Source of the DNA: Rhizobium mesosinicum
GTDB lineage: Bacteria; Pseudomonadota; Alphaproteobacteria; Rhizobiales; Rhizobiaceae
Direction of reading: 5' to 3'
DNA: 64,000 nucleotides
Assembly: GCF_019511345.1 (NCBI RefSeq)
Contig: NZ_JAEUAK010000003.1
Coordinates: 434,001-498,000, forward strand
Part shown: piece by piece, positions 25,229-34,500 of the stretch
How positions within the stretch are numbered: the first letter of the stretch is position 1
Layout: every line of letters begins with the position of its first letter
Position numbers and translations under genes: made by a program
Notes under the pieces: model-generated
What the model was told of the DNA's origin: nothing
The model's input: the letters and a program-made list of their open reading frames with translations, nothing else
The model's database searches: none

Positions 25229-25278
25229 CTTCGCATCCATAACCAAAGTGTCTCTGAGAAATCCAAAGGGGAACGAGA

Positions 25279-26586
25279 ATGACACTGGACCTTGCTGCTT
25301 TTGCGAAAGACAAAGGCATCAAATATTTCATGATCAGCTATACCGACCTGTTCTCAGGCCAGCGCGCCAAGCTGGTGCCGGCGCAGGCGATTGCCGGCAT
25401 GCAGGAAGAGGGTGCGGGTTTTGCCGGGTTCGCCACCTGGCTCGACATGACGCCCGCCCATCCCGACCTTTTTGCCGTTCCCGATGCCACCTCCGTGATC
25501 CAGCTTCCCTGGAAGAAGGATGTCGCCTGGGTCGCCGCCGATTGCATGATGGATGGCACGCTCGTGGCGCAGGCGCCGCGCAATGTGCTGAAGAAGCTTG
25601 TCGGTAAAGCCGAAGCGGCGGGCAAGCGGGTCAAAACGGGTGTCGAGGCCGAGTTCTTCCTGATCACCGCCGACGGCGAACAGATTTCCGATGGCCGCGA
25701 CACGGCCGAAAAGCCCTGCTACGACCAGCAGGCCGTCATGCGCCGCTACGACGTCATTGCCGAGATCTGCGACTATATGCTGGAGCTCGGCTGGGGCGCC
25801 TATCAGAACGACCATGAGGATGCCAACGGCCAGTTTGAGATGAACTGGGAATTCGACGACGCGCTGAAGACGGCCGACAAGCATTCCTTCTTCAAGTTCA
25901 TGGTCAAATCCATTGCCGAGAAGCACGGGCTTCGCGCTACCTTCATGCCGAAGCCCTTCAAGGGCCTGACCGGTAACGGCTGCCATTGCCATATCTCGGT
26001 CTGGGACAATGATGGCAAGGTGAACGTCTTCGCCGACAAGACAGCCGAATTCGGCCTGTCGGCGGAAGGCAAGCACTTCCTCGGCGGTATCATGAAGCAC
26101 GCTTCGGCGCTTGCCGCGATCACCAACCCGACCGTCAATTCCTATAAGCGCATCAACGCGCCGCGCACGACTTCGGGCGCCACATGGTCGCCGAACACGG
26201 TAACCTGGACCGGCAACAACCGCACTCACATGGTGCGCGTGCCAGGCCCCGGCCGTTTCGAACTGCGCCTGCCTGATGGTGCGGTCAACCCCTACTTGCT
26301 GCAGGCGATCATCATCGCGGCTGGCCTCGACGGCCTTGAGGACAGGGCCGATCCTGGTCCGCACCACGACATCGACATGTATGCGGAGGGACATCTCGTG
26401 AAGAATGCGCCGCGTCTGCCGCTGAACCTGCTCGATGCGCTACGCGCCTACGATGCCGACGAGACGTTGAAGGCTGCGATCGGTTCGGAATTCTCCGCCG
26501 CCTATCTTAAGCTCAAACACCAGGAGTGGAATGCCTATTGCTCGCATTTCACCCAGTGGGAACGCGACAGCACGCTCGATATCTGA
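25279..26586 (+). CDS. gmaS: Type III-like glutamine synthetase GlnT; probable gamma-glutamylmethylamide synthetase (GmaS)
   Basis: This 435-residue GlnA-fold enzyme has KYFMISYTDLFSGQRAKLVP near the start, the catalytic GVEAEFFLI, GQFEMNWEFDDAL, the nucleotide/glutamate region GNGCHCHISVWD, and the NRTHMVRVPGPGRFELRLPD motif. GlnT-type enzymes beside mgsABC are gamma-glutamylmethylamide synthetases that ligate methylamine (and ammonia poorly) to glutamate using ATP, the entry step of the N-methylglutamate pathway. AAAGGGGAA precedes the ATG. Ordinary glutamine synthesis is the alternative but is unlikely in this context. Confidence 0.92.
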   Translation: MTLDLAAFAKDKGIKYFMISYTDLFSGQRAKLVPAQAIAGMQEEGAGFAGFATWLDMTPAHPDLFAVPDATSVIQLPWKKDVAWVAADCMMDGTLVAQAPRNVLKKLVGKAEAAGKRVKTGVEAEFFLITADGEQISDGRDTAEKPCYDQQAVMRRYDVIAEICDYMLELGWGAYQNDHEDANGQFEMNWEFDDALKTADKHSFFKFMVKSIAEKHGLRATFMPKPFKGLTGNGCHCHISVWDNDGKVNVFADKTAEFGLSAEGKHFLGGIMKHASALAAITNPTVNSYKRINAPRTTSGATWSPNTVTWTGNNRTHMVRVPGPGRFELRLPDGAVNPYLLQAIIIAAGLDGLEDRADPGPHHDIDMYAEGHLVKNAPRLPLNLLDALRAYDADETLKAAIGSEFSAAYLKLKHQEWNAYCSHFTQWERDSTLDI

Positions 26587-26620
26587 GCCGACCGGTTGAG
26601 GTTTTGACATCATGCGCCCG

Positions 26621-26648
26621 CGGGCCGGAGCATCGACGTCCCGGCCCG
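26621..26648 (+). terminator. Hairpin in the gmaS-purU spacer (possible attenuator)
   Basis: CGGGCCGG and CCGGCCCG form a perfect 8-base stem with a 12-base loop, 35 bases after the gmaS stop. There is no T-run. It may lower read-through into purU or protect the upstream transcript. Confidence 0.45.
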
Positions 26649-26688
26649 ATTGGTGGCCTATGCTTCAAGTGACGAAGGAAGAGATGGC

Positions 26689-27573
26689 ATGAAGAGCTAC
26701 GTACTGACGGTATCCTGCAAGTCGACGCGCGGCATCGTTGCGGCGATCTCGGGTTATCTCGCCGAACAGGGCTGCAACATCGTCGACAGCTCGCAATTCG
26801 ACGATCTGGACACCGGCCAGTTCTTTATGCGCGTCTCCTTCATGTCCGAAGAGGGCATCTCCGAAGCCGATATCCGCGCCGGCTTCACCGGCATCGCCGC
26901 GCGTTTCGGCATGACCTATGATTTCCACGACAGCGAGAAGCGCATGAAGGTGCTGCTCATGGTGTCGCGCTTCGGCCATTGTCTCAACGACCTGCTCTAC
27001 CGCTGGAAGATCGGTGCTTTGCCGATCGATATCGTCGGCGTTGTCTCCAACCACTTCGATTACCAGAAGGTCGTGGTGAACCACGACATTCCCTTCCACC
27101 ATATTCCCGTCACCAAGGCCAACAAGGTGCAGGCGGAGGCACATATCATGGAAGTGGCCGAGCAGACCGGCACGGAACTGATCGTGCTGGCCCGCTACAT
27201 GCAGATCCTGTCAGACGAGATGTGCCAGAAAATGTCGGGCCGGATCATCAACATCCACCATTCCTTCCTGCCGAGCTTCAAGGGCGCCAACCCCTACAAG
27301 CAGGCCTATGAGCGTGGCGTGAAGCTGATCGGCGCCACGGCACACTATGTGACCGCCGATCTCGACGAAGGCCCGATTATCGAGCAGGACACGGCCCGCA
27401 TTACCCATGCGCAGAGCGCCGACGACTACGTTTCGATCGGCCGCGATGTCGAAAGCCAGGTGCTGGCGCGCGCCATCCACGCCCATATCCATCACCGTAC
27501 CTTCATCAACGGCAACCGCACCGTCGTTTTCCCGGCAAGTCCGGGCAGCTACGCTTCCGAGCGCATGGGCTGA
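26689..27573 (+). CDS. purU: Formyltetrahydrofolate deformylase (PurU)
   Basis: From ATG 26689 (AAGGAAGAG upstream) the protein has 294 residues. It has an N-terminal ACT domain (TVSCKSTRGIVAAISGYLAE) and a formyltransferase-type catalytic domain (VLLMVSRFGHCLNDLLYRW; ARYMQILSDEM; INIHHSFLPSFKGANPY with the catalytic His; ATAHYVTADLDEGPIIEQD with the catalytic Asp). It hydrolyses 10-formyl-THF to formate and THF. Here it would drain C1 units produced by demethylation and recycle folate. It is 3 bases from folD. Confidence 0.95.
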   Translation: MKSYVLTVSCKSTRGIVAAISGYLAEQGCNIVDSSQFDDLDTGQFFMRVSFMSEEGISEADIRAGFTGIAARFGMTYDFHDSEKRMKVLLMVSRFGHCLNDLLYRWKIGALPIDIVGVVSNHFDYQKVVVNHDIPFHHIPVTKANKVQAEAHIMEVAEQTGTELIVLARYMQILSDEMCQKMSGRIINIHHSFLPSFKGANPYKQAYERGVKLIGATAHYVTADLDEGPIIEQDTARITHAQSADDYVSIGRDVESQVLARAIHAHIHHRTFINGNRTVVFPASPGSYASERMG

Positions 27574-27576
27574 GCC

Positions 27577-28476
27577 ATGGTCGAGGTCATCGACGGCAAG
27601 CAGGTTGCCGCATCCGTAATCGAAACCGTGAAATCGGCTAATGCTGCGCTTGAAGCCGCCAAGGGCGTCCGGACGGGCCTTGCGGTCATCATTGTCGGCG
27701 ACGATCCGGCGAGCCACACCTATGTCAGCTCCAAGAGCCGCATGGCCAAGGAATGCGGCTTCAAGTCCGTCCAGCACACGCTTCCCGTCGAGACGAGCCA
27801 GGAGGAGCTTGCAACGCTCGTCGCCTCGCTCAACGCCGATCCCTCGATCCATGGCATTCTCGTGCAGCTGCCGCTGCCCAAACATCTCGACAGCGAGCCG
27901 ATCATCCAGTCGATCCTGCCGGAGAAGGATGTCGACGGCTTGAGCGTCGTCAATGCCGGCAAGCTTGCGACCGGCGATCTGAAGACCGGCCTCGTCTCCT
28001 GCACGCCGGCCGGCGCCATGGTGTTCGTCCGCCGCACCCATGGCGAGGATCTCTCCGGCCTCAACGCTGTCGTCATCGGCCGCTCTAATCTATTCGGCAA
28101 GCCGATGGCGCAGCTTCTGCTGAATGCCAATGCAACGGTCACCATTGCCCATTCGCGCACCAAGAACCTCGCCGGCATCTGCCGCAACGCCGATATCCTG
28201 GTGGCCGCCGTCGGCCGTCCGGAAATGGTCAGGGCCGATTGGGTGAAGGCCGGCGCCACCGTCATCGATGTCGGCATCAACCGCATTGCCGCCCCCGAGC
28301 GCGGCGAGGGCAAGACCCGCCTCGTCGGCGATGTCGCCTTTGCCGAGGTTTCTCCGGTTGCTGCCGTCATCACCCCGGTTCCCGGCGGCGTCGGCCCGAT
28401 GACCATTGCCATGCTGATGGCCAATACCGTGATCGCCGCCCATCGCTCGGCAGGGCTGACGCCGCCGATATTCTAA
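27577..28476 (+). CDS. folD: Bifunctional methylene-THF dehydrogenase/methenyl-THF cyclohydrolase (FolD)
   Basis: This 299-residue protein has FolD landmarks: [14 protein letters not shown] with the catalytic Lys, [30 protein letters not shown], and the Rossmann segment [36 protein letters not shown] completes the family signature. It oxidises 5,10-methylene-THF to 10-formyl-THF with NADP. Together with PurU it converts the methylene-THF formed by the demethylases to formate. Confidence 0.96.
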   Translation: MVEVIDGKQVAASVIETVKSANAALEAAKGVRTGLAVIIVGDDPASHTYVSSKSRMAKECGFKSVQHTLPVETSQEELATLVASLNADPSIHGILVQLPLPKHLDSEPIIQSILPEKDVDGLSVVNAGKLATGDLKTGLVSCTPAGAMVFVRRTHGEDLSGLNAVVIGRSNLFGKPMAQLLLNANATVTIAHSRTKNLAGICRNADILVAAVGRPEMVRADWVKAGATVIDVGINRIAAPERGEGKTRLVGDVAFAEVSPVAAVITPVPGGVGPMTIAMLMANTVIAAHRSAGLTPPIF

Positions 28477-28590
28477 GGAAAGTGCCGTTGAGACAGCCGA
28501 CAAAAATCACCGGGATTGGCTTGCCACAGCGTGAAAGACGAATATAGTCAGGAAATAAATATTCCGTAGAGGAAATAAGAGGGAACGGAA

Positions 28591-29724
28591 ATGGCATTAT
28601 CTTGGCGTTTCTCCGCCTTGGCGGATCGGCATCGCGCTCTGGGATCGAAGCTCGAGGACTGGAGCGGCATGGGAACCGCTTGGACCTACGACAAGAACAT
28701 GTCTGACGAGCACGTCGCAGTCCGCACCAAGGCCGGTATCATGGATGTCTCGGGCCTGAAGAAGGTGCATCTGGTCGGCCCGCATGCGATCGCTGTCCTC
28801 GACTACATCACCACCCGCGACATGACGAAGATCTATCCCGGCCGCTCGGTCTACGCGACCATGCTGAACGACCGCGGTTACTTCACCGACGACTGCATCG
28901 TCTACCGCACCGGCCCGAATTCCTGGATGCTGGTGCACGGCTCAGGCTCCGGCCATGAGGAGATCGTCAAGCAGGCGGCAGGCCGCAATTGCGCCGTGCT
29001 CTTCGACGACGACCTGCACGATCTCTCGCTGCAGGGACCGTTGGCCGTCGACTACCTCGCCAGATATGTGCCCGGCATCCGCGACCTCAAATATTTCCAT
29101 CACATGCAGACGACGCTGTTCGGTGCGCCTGTCATGATCTCGCGCACAGGCTATACCGGCGAGCGCGGCTACGAGATCTTCGTGCGCGGCCAGGACGCCG
29201 TCATGGTCTGGGACCGGATCGTCGCAGAAGGCGAAGAGATGGGCATCATCCCCTGCTGCTTCTCTGTGCTCGACATGCTGCGTGTCGAGAGCTACCTGCT
29301 CTTCTATCCCTACGACAACTCGCAAATGTATCCCTTTGCCGACCAGCCGCCTGGCGACAGCCTGTGGGAACTCGGCCTCGATTTCACGGTCAGCCCCGGC
29401 AAGACCGGCTTCCGTGGCGCCGAGGAACATGCGCGGCTGAAGGGCAAAGAACGCTTCAAGATCTTCGGCATGCTGATCGATGCCGACGGCCCGGCCGATC
29501 TCGGCGACGAAGTCTATGCTGACGGAAAGAAAGTCGGCGTCATCACCTGCCCGAGCTATTCTGCGCTGACGAAGAAGTCGATGGCGATCGCCCGTCTCGA
29601 CGTCGACAAGGCTGTCCAGGGTACGAAGCTCGAGGTGCGCGGCAAGACCCTGAAGACCGGCGCAATTGCCCATGCGCTGCCCTTCGACGATCCGGAAAAG
29701 AAGAAGAGGACGGCGGTCGGTTAA
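28591..29724 (+). CDS. dmmD: GcvT-family aminomethyltransferase-like protein, dimethylamine monooxygenase subunit (DmmD)
   Basis: This 377-residue GcvT/DmdA-fold protein has VRTKAGIMDVSGLKKVHLVG, LQGPLAVDYLARYVPG and SRTGYTGERGYEIFVRGQDA, and it carries the folate-binding fold. In the heme-dependent oxidative N-demethylase (HODM/Dmm) complex a subunit of this family captures formaldehyde on THF. The gene is directly followed by dmmA, dmmB and dmmC homologues, matching the published D-A-B-C order. The subunit letter is my mapping by order. A DMSP demethylase role is unlikely here. Confidence 0.85.
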   Translation: MALSWRFSALADRHRALGSKLEDWSGMGTAWTYDKNMSDEHVAVRTKAGIMDVSGLKKVHLVGPHAIAVLDYITTRDMTKIYPGRSVYATMLNDRGYFTDDCIVYRTGPNSWMLVHGSGSGHEEIVKQAAGRNCAVLFDDDLHDLSLQGPLAVDYLARYVPGIRDLKYFHHMQTTLFGAPVMISRTGYTGERGYEIFVRGQDAVMVWDRIVAEGEEMGIIPCCFSVLDMLRVESYLLFYPYDNSQMYPFADQPPGDSLWELGLDFTVSPGKTGFRGAEEHARLKGKERFKIFGMLIDADGPADLGDEVYADGKKVGVITCPSYSALTKKSMAIARLDVDKAVQGTKLEVRGKTLKTGAIAHALPFDDPEKKKRTAVG

Positions 29725-29736
29725 GGAGGCGCAGGC

Positions 29737-30342
29737 ATGCTTGTCGAAGGCATCAAGAGCCGGCCGGTCTACAAGGGTCTGACGATCCAGCCGCAGGCCC
29801 GGCATCATATCTTCGCGCTGGAGGGAGAGGGTGCGAATGCCCTTCTCGACCAGACGGCAGGGCTCGATACAGGCATCCTTTCCCGCAGCGAGATCCTCTA
29901 TGTCGCCCGCGGTTCGCAGGGAAAGGGCCATGACGAGGCACTTCGCCGCCTCGACGCCGACATGTTCTTTGTCGCCCCGACGATCCCCACGCTGCTCTTT
30001 CGGCTGAAAGGTTCGCTGACGACCGCCCGCATGGGTACGCGACTCTATCTTGCAGGCACCGAAGGCTTCATCGGCCAGACGATGATGGTCGCCCTCGACC
30101 ATGGCATGGACCACGCCTCGATCATTACGGAACATCGAGGGTCGCTCGCGCGGCGGGTGCAATGCGTCCACTGCAAGGGCATCACAGACAACGTCACGCA
30201 TAGTCCCTTCACCTGCAGCCATTGTGGTCTGCCGCTCCTGGTGCGCGATCACTTTTCCCGTCGACTCGGCGCCTTCCAGGGCGTCAATATCGATGCTGAG
30301 GAGCCGGGCAGCGCCCCTGATCCGGAGGAATTGTTCCTGTGA
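29737..30342 (+). CDS. dmmA: Dimethylamine monooxygenase subunit DmmA family protein
   Basis: This 201-residue protein begins LVEGIKSRPVYKGLTIQP. A C-terminal zinc-ribbon-like pair has Cys143/Cys146 and Cys160/Cys163 (QCVHCKG and FTCSHCG), followed by RDHFSRRLGAFQGV. The N-terminal half contains a nucleotide-reductase-like segment (LRLDADMFF, GTRLYLAGTEGF). This architecture is typical of DmmA, a small subunit of the four-part dimethylamine monooxygenase. It overlaps dmmB by 4 bases. Confidence 0.85.
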   Translation: MLVEGIKSRPVYKGLTIQPQARHHIFALEGEGANALLDQTAGLDTGILSRSEILYVARGSQGKGHDEALRRLDADMFFVAPTIPTLLFRLKGSLTTARMGTRLYLAGTEGFIGQTMMVALDHGMDHASIITEHRGSLARRVQCVHCKGITDNVTHSPFTCSHCGLPLLVRDHFSRRLGAFQGVNIDAEEPGSAPDPEELFL

Positions 30343-31304
30343 GCGGTGGTACAGAAATTCCCGTACGCGTGACGACGGTGACGCCGGTCGCGGAACGCAT
30401 CAAGCGCTTCCGCTTCGAACGCCTCGATGGCCGGCCGATGCCTTATTTTTCCGGCGGCGCGCATGTCATCGTCTCTATGAATGACGAAGGCCATATCCGG
30501 CGCAACGCCTATTCGCTGATGTCGCCGCCGCAGGATTGCTCGGCCTATGAAATCAGCGTGCTGCATGTCGAGAATTCCCGCGGCGGCTCGACCTTCATGC
30601 ATGAGAAGGTGCGCGAGGGAGACGAGATGAAGGTCTCCTATCCCGTCAACCTCTTCCAGCCGGACTGGCGCGCCCGCAAGCATCTTCTGATCGCCGGCGG
30701 GATCGGTATCACGCCCTTCATCGCGATGATGGAACAGTTTTCGCGCGAGGGTGCCAATTTCGAGCTGCATTATGCGGTGCGCTCCCACGACCGCGGCGCT
30801 TATTGCCGGGAACTGGTTGACCGCTACGGTTCGCACCGGGTGAAGATCTATTGCGATGCGGAGAGCAACTTCATTCCTCTCGCCCGCCTGCTCGACAGCC
30901 AGCCGCTCGGCACGCACCTTTATGTCTGCGGTCCCTCCGGCATGATCGATGGCGTGCTGAGGGCCGGTCTCGAGGCCGGCTGGCCGGAGCAAAACCTGCA
31001 TTCGGAACGGTTTTTGTCCTCCCAGCCCGGCAGGCCTTTCGACGTAGAGCTGCTGCGGTCGGAAAAGACGGTCCATGTCGGTCACCACGAGAGCATGCTG
31101 GAGGCGATCGAGGCGGCAGGCGTTGACGCGCCCTTCCTCTGTCGGGGAGGCGCCTGCGGACAATGCGAGACGGCAGTTGCGGCCTGCGAGGGAAGGCTCC
31201 TGCATCACGACGTCTATCTGAGCGATGAAGAAAAGGCCTCCGGCCGCAAGGTGATGATCTGTGTCTCCCGCTTCGAGGGAAACAGGCTCAGCCTCGACCT
31301 CTAG
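30339..31304 (+). CDS. dmmB: Dimethylamine monooxygenase reductase subunit (DmmB), PDR/VanB-type oxidoreductase
   Basis: A 321-residue phthalate-dioxygenase-reductase-type protein. The FMN site is RRNAYSLMS, the NAD(P) site is LIAGGIGITPFIAMM, and a C-terminal plant-type 2Fe-2S ferredoxin has Cys268, Cys273, Cys276 and Cys308 (FLCRGGACGQCETAV; MICVSR). It passes electrons from NAD(P)H to the heme subunit. Translation begins at GTG 30339, inside the end of dmmA, with GGAGGA about 9 bases upstream. Confidence 0.93.
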   Translation: MSGGTEIPVRVTTVTPVAERIKRFRFERLDGRPMPYFSGGAHVIVSMNDEGHIRRNAYSLMSPPQDCSAYEISVLHVENSRGGSTFMHEKVREGDEMKVSYPVNLFQPDWRARKHLLIAGGIGITPFIAMMEQFSREGANFELHYAVRSHDRGAYCRELVDRYGSHRVKIYCDAESNFIPLARLLDSQPLGTHLYVCGPSGMIDGVLRAGLEAGWPEQNLHSERFLSSQPGRPFDVELLRSEKTVHVGHHESMLEAIEAAGVDAPFLCRGGACGQCETAVAACEGRLLHHDVYLSDEEKASGRKVMICVSRFEGNRLSLDL

Positions 31305-31332
31305 AGCAGAAAGCGGAACAAGGAGAACGGAC

Positions 31333-32373
31333 ATGGCCATCGTCTTCAAACAGGAAACCTTCCGCGATGATTTCACCTATCGCAACAGCCCGGAAAACAT
31401 CCGGCGCTTTCCGTTTCCCTTTGATCGCGACGAATACATGTATTCGGTCAACATGGAGCCGCATGTGAAGGGCCGCGAGGGCACCGTGTTCGAAAGCCTC
31501 ATCGATGTCGACGAGCATTACGTCGCCGAGATGCAGGACAGGGCGCTGGTGCTGAAAGAGGACCCGCTGCGCTATCAGGCGCTGCCGCACATGATGACGG
31601 CGCAATGGGATACGCTGGAACTCCTGATGGAGGAGCAGGCTGCCGGCTATCCCGAGCATTTCACGCTGATCAAGAACGGCGACCAGTGGCGCTGGATCAA
31701 CCGGCCGCTTGGCATCGACGACACATTCACCTTCGGCGACCGTTCGACACTGCCCTATGAGCCGCTCGAATACATCACCCGCCAGGCTCAGGGAGATTTC
31801 TGCATCGTCGACCAACGTGACGGCAATCTCTGGATGGATGCCGGCATGGTGACGACCCAGGCCGACTGGTCGCTGGATTTCGATATCGGCATGAATTTCA
31901 TGGAATGGCACGGGCCAGTGCCGCTCGCCCACCAGATCGGCGTCTTCGACAGGGCGCTGAAATTCCTCTTGAACCTGCAGCAGGGCAAGCCGACGCGCCG
32001 TTTCAACTGGACGATGACCATCAATCCGCGGCTGGATACCAGTCCGGAGAATTATCCCAAATGGGGACCGGACCGCACGACCGTGACATCAGAGAATGTC
32101 GGCGAGAAGGTGCATCTGCGCGTCGAGCTGCAGAGCCTCTGGCGCCTGCCGCGCTCGAACGCCATCCTCTTCGTTATCCGTTGCTACCTGATGAACATGG
32201 AGGAATTGGTGACGGTGCCGAAATGGGCGCGCCGCTTTCCGCGCGTCCTGAAAACTCTGCCGGCGGAGCTCGTCGACTACAAGGGACTGACACGCTACCG
32301 CGAGACGACCATCGACTGGCTCTCCGGATTTGACGACGGCGCGCCGACGAGCCCTGGCATCTTTCCGGACTGA
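31333..32373 (+). CDS. dmmC: Heme-dependent oxidative N-demethylase family (DUF3445) catalytic subunit (DmmC)
   Basis: This 346-residue protein belongs to the DUF3445/HODM alpha-subunit family, in which a PAS fold has become a heme enzyme. Family features are IRRFPFPFDRDEYMYSVNME at the start, FTLIKNGDQWRWINRPLG, EPLEYITRQAQGDFCIVDQR and NWTMTINPRLDTSPENYPKW. RVELQSLWRLPRSNAILFVI and IDWLSGFDDG follow near the end. It oxidises dimethylamine to methylamine plus formaldehyde. ATG 31333 has AAGGAGAA upstream. Confidence 0.9.
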   Translation: MAIVFKQETFRDDFTYRNSPENIRRFPFPFDRDEYMYSVNMEPHVKGREGTVFESLIDVDEHYVAEMQDRALVLKEDPLRYQALPHMMTAQWDTLELLMEEQAAGYPEHFTLIKNGDQWRWINRPLGIDDTFTFGDRSTLPYEPLEYITRQAQGDFCIVDQRDGNLWMDAGMVTTQADWSLDFDIGMNFMEWHGPVPLAHQIGVFDRALKFLLNLQQGKPTRRFNWTMTINPRLDTSPENYPKWGPDRTTVTSENVGEKVHLRVELQSLWRLPRSNAILFVIRCYLMNMEELVTVPKWARRFPRVLKTLPAELVDYKGLTRYRETTIDWLSGFDDGAPTSPGIFPD

Positions 32374-32439
32374 TGACGGGCGGATGGCGAACGACTGCAC
32401 AAGATAAAAACGTCGATATCATCGAAAGGGGAATGCTTC

Positions 32440-33777
32440 ATGACAAGAGTTGCCGTCATCGGCGCCGGTCCTTCCGGGCTTGCCCAGTTGCGGGCCTTCC
32501 AGTCCGCCGCACAGAAGGGTGCGGAAATCCCGGAGATCGTCTGCTATGAAAAGCAATCCGACTGGGGCGGGCTCTGGAACTATACCTGGCGCACCGGGCT
32601 CGACGAATATGGCGAGCCGGTTCACGGCAGCATGTATCGTTATCTCTGGTCGAACGGACCGAAGGAATGCCTGGAATTTGCCGACTATTCCTTCGAGGAG
32701 CATTTCGGCAAACCGATCGCCTCCTATCCGCCCCGCGCCGTGCTCTGGGACTATATCAAGGGCCGCGTCGAAAAGGCGAATGTCCGCCATTGGGTGCGCT
32801 TCAATACGCCTGTTCGCATGGTGCGTTTCGATGAGGAAACGAAGAAATTCACGGTCACGGCGCATAACCGCCTCGAAGATCACATGTACGACGAGGAATT
32901 CGACTATGTCGTGGTGGCGAGCGGCCACTTCTCGACCCCGAATGTGCCTTATTTCGAAGGCGTAAAGACCTTCAACGGCCGCGTCCTGCATGCCCACGAC
33001 TTTCGCGATGCGCTGGAATTCAAGGGCAAGGATATCCTCATCGTCGGCCGCAGCTACTCGGCCGAGGATATCGGCTCGCAATGCTGGAAATACGGCGCCA
33101 AGTCGGTCACCACGAGCTATCGGTCGAAGCCGATGGGTTTCAACTGGCCGGATAATTTCGAAGAACGGCCGCTGCTGACCAGGCTCGAAAACCGCACCGC
33201 CCATTTCCTCGATGGTTCAACGAAGGAAGTGGATGCGCTGATCCTGTGCACCGGATACCAGCATCACTTTCCCTTCCTGCCCGACGAATTGAGGCTCAAA
33301 ACCGCCAACCGCCTCTGGGCCGATCATCTCTACAAAGGCGTGATCTTCGACAGAAACCCGCAGCTTTTCTATATCGGCATGCAGGATCAGTTCTACACCT
33401 TCAACATGTTCGACGTGCAGGCCTGGTGGGCACGCGATGTCATGATGGGCCGCATCAAATTGCCGCCGGAAGAGGAACTGCAGGCGAATTTCGACATGTG
33501 GCGGACCCGCGAGGAGACGCTCGAAGATGCCGAGCAGATGATCTGGTACCAGGGTGACTATGTGAAGGAACTGCTCGCCGAGACCGACTATCCGAGCTTC
33601 GATATCGAAGGAACCAACAGGACCTTCATGGAGTGGGAGCACCACAAGGCTGAGAACATCATGGGCTTCCGCGATCACGCCTATCGTTCGCTGATGACCG
33701 GCAACATGTCGCCGACGCACCACACGCCCTGGGTTAAGGCGCTCGACGATTCCATGGAGGAATATCTGCGCAACTGA
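32440..33777 (+). CDS. tmm: Trimethylamine monooxygenase (Tmm), flavin-containing monooxygenase
   Basis: This 445-residue protein has the bacterial FMO layout: FAD motif GAGPSG at 8-13, the FMO signature [11 protein letters not shown] at 178-188, and NADPH motif GRSYSA at 203-208. The tyrosine in GRSYSAED matches a residue (Tyr207) important in the characterised methylotroph enzyme, and [13 protein letters not shown] and [10 protein letters not shown] are typical of Tmm rather than Baeyer-Villiger enzymes. It oxidises trimethylamine to TMAO with NADPH and O2. Its place between dmmC and tdm supports the assignment. Confidence 0.93.
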   Translation: MTRVAVIGAGPSGLAQLRAFQSAAQKGAEIPEIVCYEKQSDWGGLWNYTWRTGLDEYGEPVHGSMYRYLWSNGPKECLEFADYSFEEHFGKPIASYPPRAVLWDYIKGRVEKANVRHWVRFNTPVRMVRFDEETKKFTVTAHNRLEDHMYDEEFDYVVVASGHFSTPNVPYFEGVKTFNGRVLHAHDFRDALEFKGKDILIVGRSYSAEDIGSQCWKYGAKSVTTSYRSKPMGFNWPDNFEERPLLTRLENRTAHFLDGSTKEVDALILCTGYQHHFPFLPDELRLKTANRLWADHLYKGVIFDRNPQLFYIGMQDQFYTFNMFDVQAWWARDVMMGRIKLPPEEELQANFDMWRTREETLEDAEQMIWYQGDYVKELLAETDYPSFDIEGTNRTFMEWEHHKAENIMGFRDHAYRSLMTGNMSPTHHTPWVKALDDSMEEYLRN

Positions 33778-33803
33778 TCTCTCCCAAGTTCCCGCGTAAC
33801 CGA

Positions 33804-33830
33804 GAAAGGGTCGTCCGTCGCGGCCCTTTC
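33804..33830 (+). terminator. Hairpin after tmm
   Basis: GAAAGGG and CCCTTTC form a 7-base stem with a 13-base GC-rich loop, 27 bases after the tmm stop. The following bases are not a clean T-run. It may partially separate the PAS gene from the operon. Confidence 0.4.
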
Positions 33831-33894
33831 CGGCGTGTTTGAAATGAGACGAAGCAAACCCGATCTGCACTCATTTTCTCAAGGCGTGGTCTTC

Positions 33895-34494
33895 ATGGAT
33901 TTTCAGAGCAGTGTTCTCGGCCGCATGAGCGGTTTTCTCTATCGCTGCCGTGCGGATGAAAACTATACGATGCTGGAGATGACCGATGGCATCGAACGCA
34001 TTTTCGGCTATCCAGCCGAAGAGATCATCGGCAACACGACACGCACCTTCACCTCGATCATGTGCGAGGAGGACGTGCCGCTGATGGACAAGGTCGTCGG
34101 CATAGCGCTGGAAAGCCGCACCGACTGGACGATGGAATATCGTATCCGCCATCGTGACGGGCATTATGTCTGGGTGACGGAGACGGGCGGCGGCGTCTGG
34201 GACGAAAATGGCGAGCTGCTCTATCTCGAGGGCAGCATCATTAATATCGAGTCGCTCTACCAGCGCATCGACGAACAGACTGCCGGAATGCGCATCACTG
34301 CCTCGAAGACCAACGAGATCCTGCACTCGCTGCGCTACCTGAAGCTGCTTGCCGTCAATGCCGGTATCGAGGCGGCAAGGGCGGGGACGGCGGGATCCGG
34401 CTTCGCCGTGCTTGCCGCCGAGATGCGTCAGCTCGCCAATTCCTCCGAAGAGGCAGCAAGGGCGATCACCAGCGCCCAGCGCAGGGCAGAATAA
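33895..34494 (+). CDS. PAS domain protein with minimal chemoreceptor signalling tip
   Basis: Two modules are visible. A PAS fold (about residues 5-115) contains GRMSGFLYRCRADENYTMLE, GYPAEEIIGNT, YRIRHRDGHYVWVTETGGG and LYLEGSIINIE. A short helical tail matches the hairpin tip of methyl-accepting chemotaxis proteins (YLKLLAVNAGIEAARAGTAG, then FAVLAAEMRQLANSSEEAAR). It has no membrane segment and only about 60 residues of signalling domain, so the methylation helices are missing. ATG 33895 is preferred (200 residues); GTG 33835 or ATG 33844 are possible. It ends 6 bases before convergent tdm. Confidence 0.82.
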   Translation: MDFQSSVLGRMSGFLYRCRADENYTMLEMTDGIERIFGYPAEEIIGNTTRTFTSIMCEEDVPLMDKVVGIALESRTDWTMEYRIRHRDGHYVWVTETGGGVWDENGELLYLEGSIINIESLYQRIDEQTAGMRITASKTNEILHSLRYLKLLAVNAGIEAARAGTAGSGFAVLAAEMRQLANSSEEAARAITSAQRRAE

Positions 34495-34500
34495 AGGCTT

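Noticed and set aside
28591..29724. DMSP demethylase (DmdA) or glycine cleavage T protein
   Set aside because: The fold is shared, but there is no gcvH/gcvP neighbour. The D-A-B-C order with dmmA, reductase and DUF3445 genes fits the dimethylamine monooxygenase folate subunit better.
28942..30252. A 436-codon minus-strand frame opposite dmmD/dmmA
   Set aside because: It spans two well-supported plus-strand genes and has no family features.
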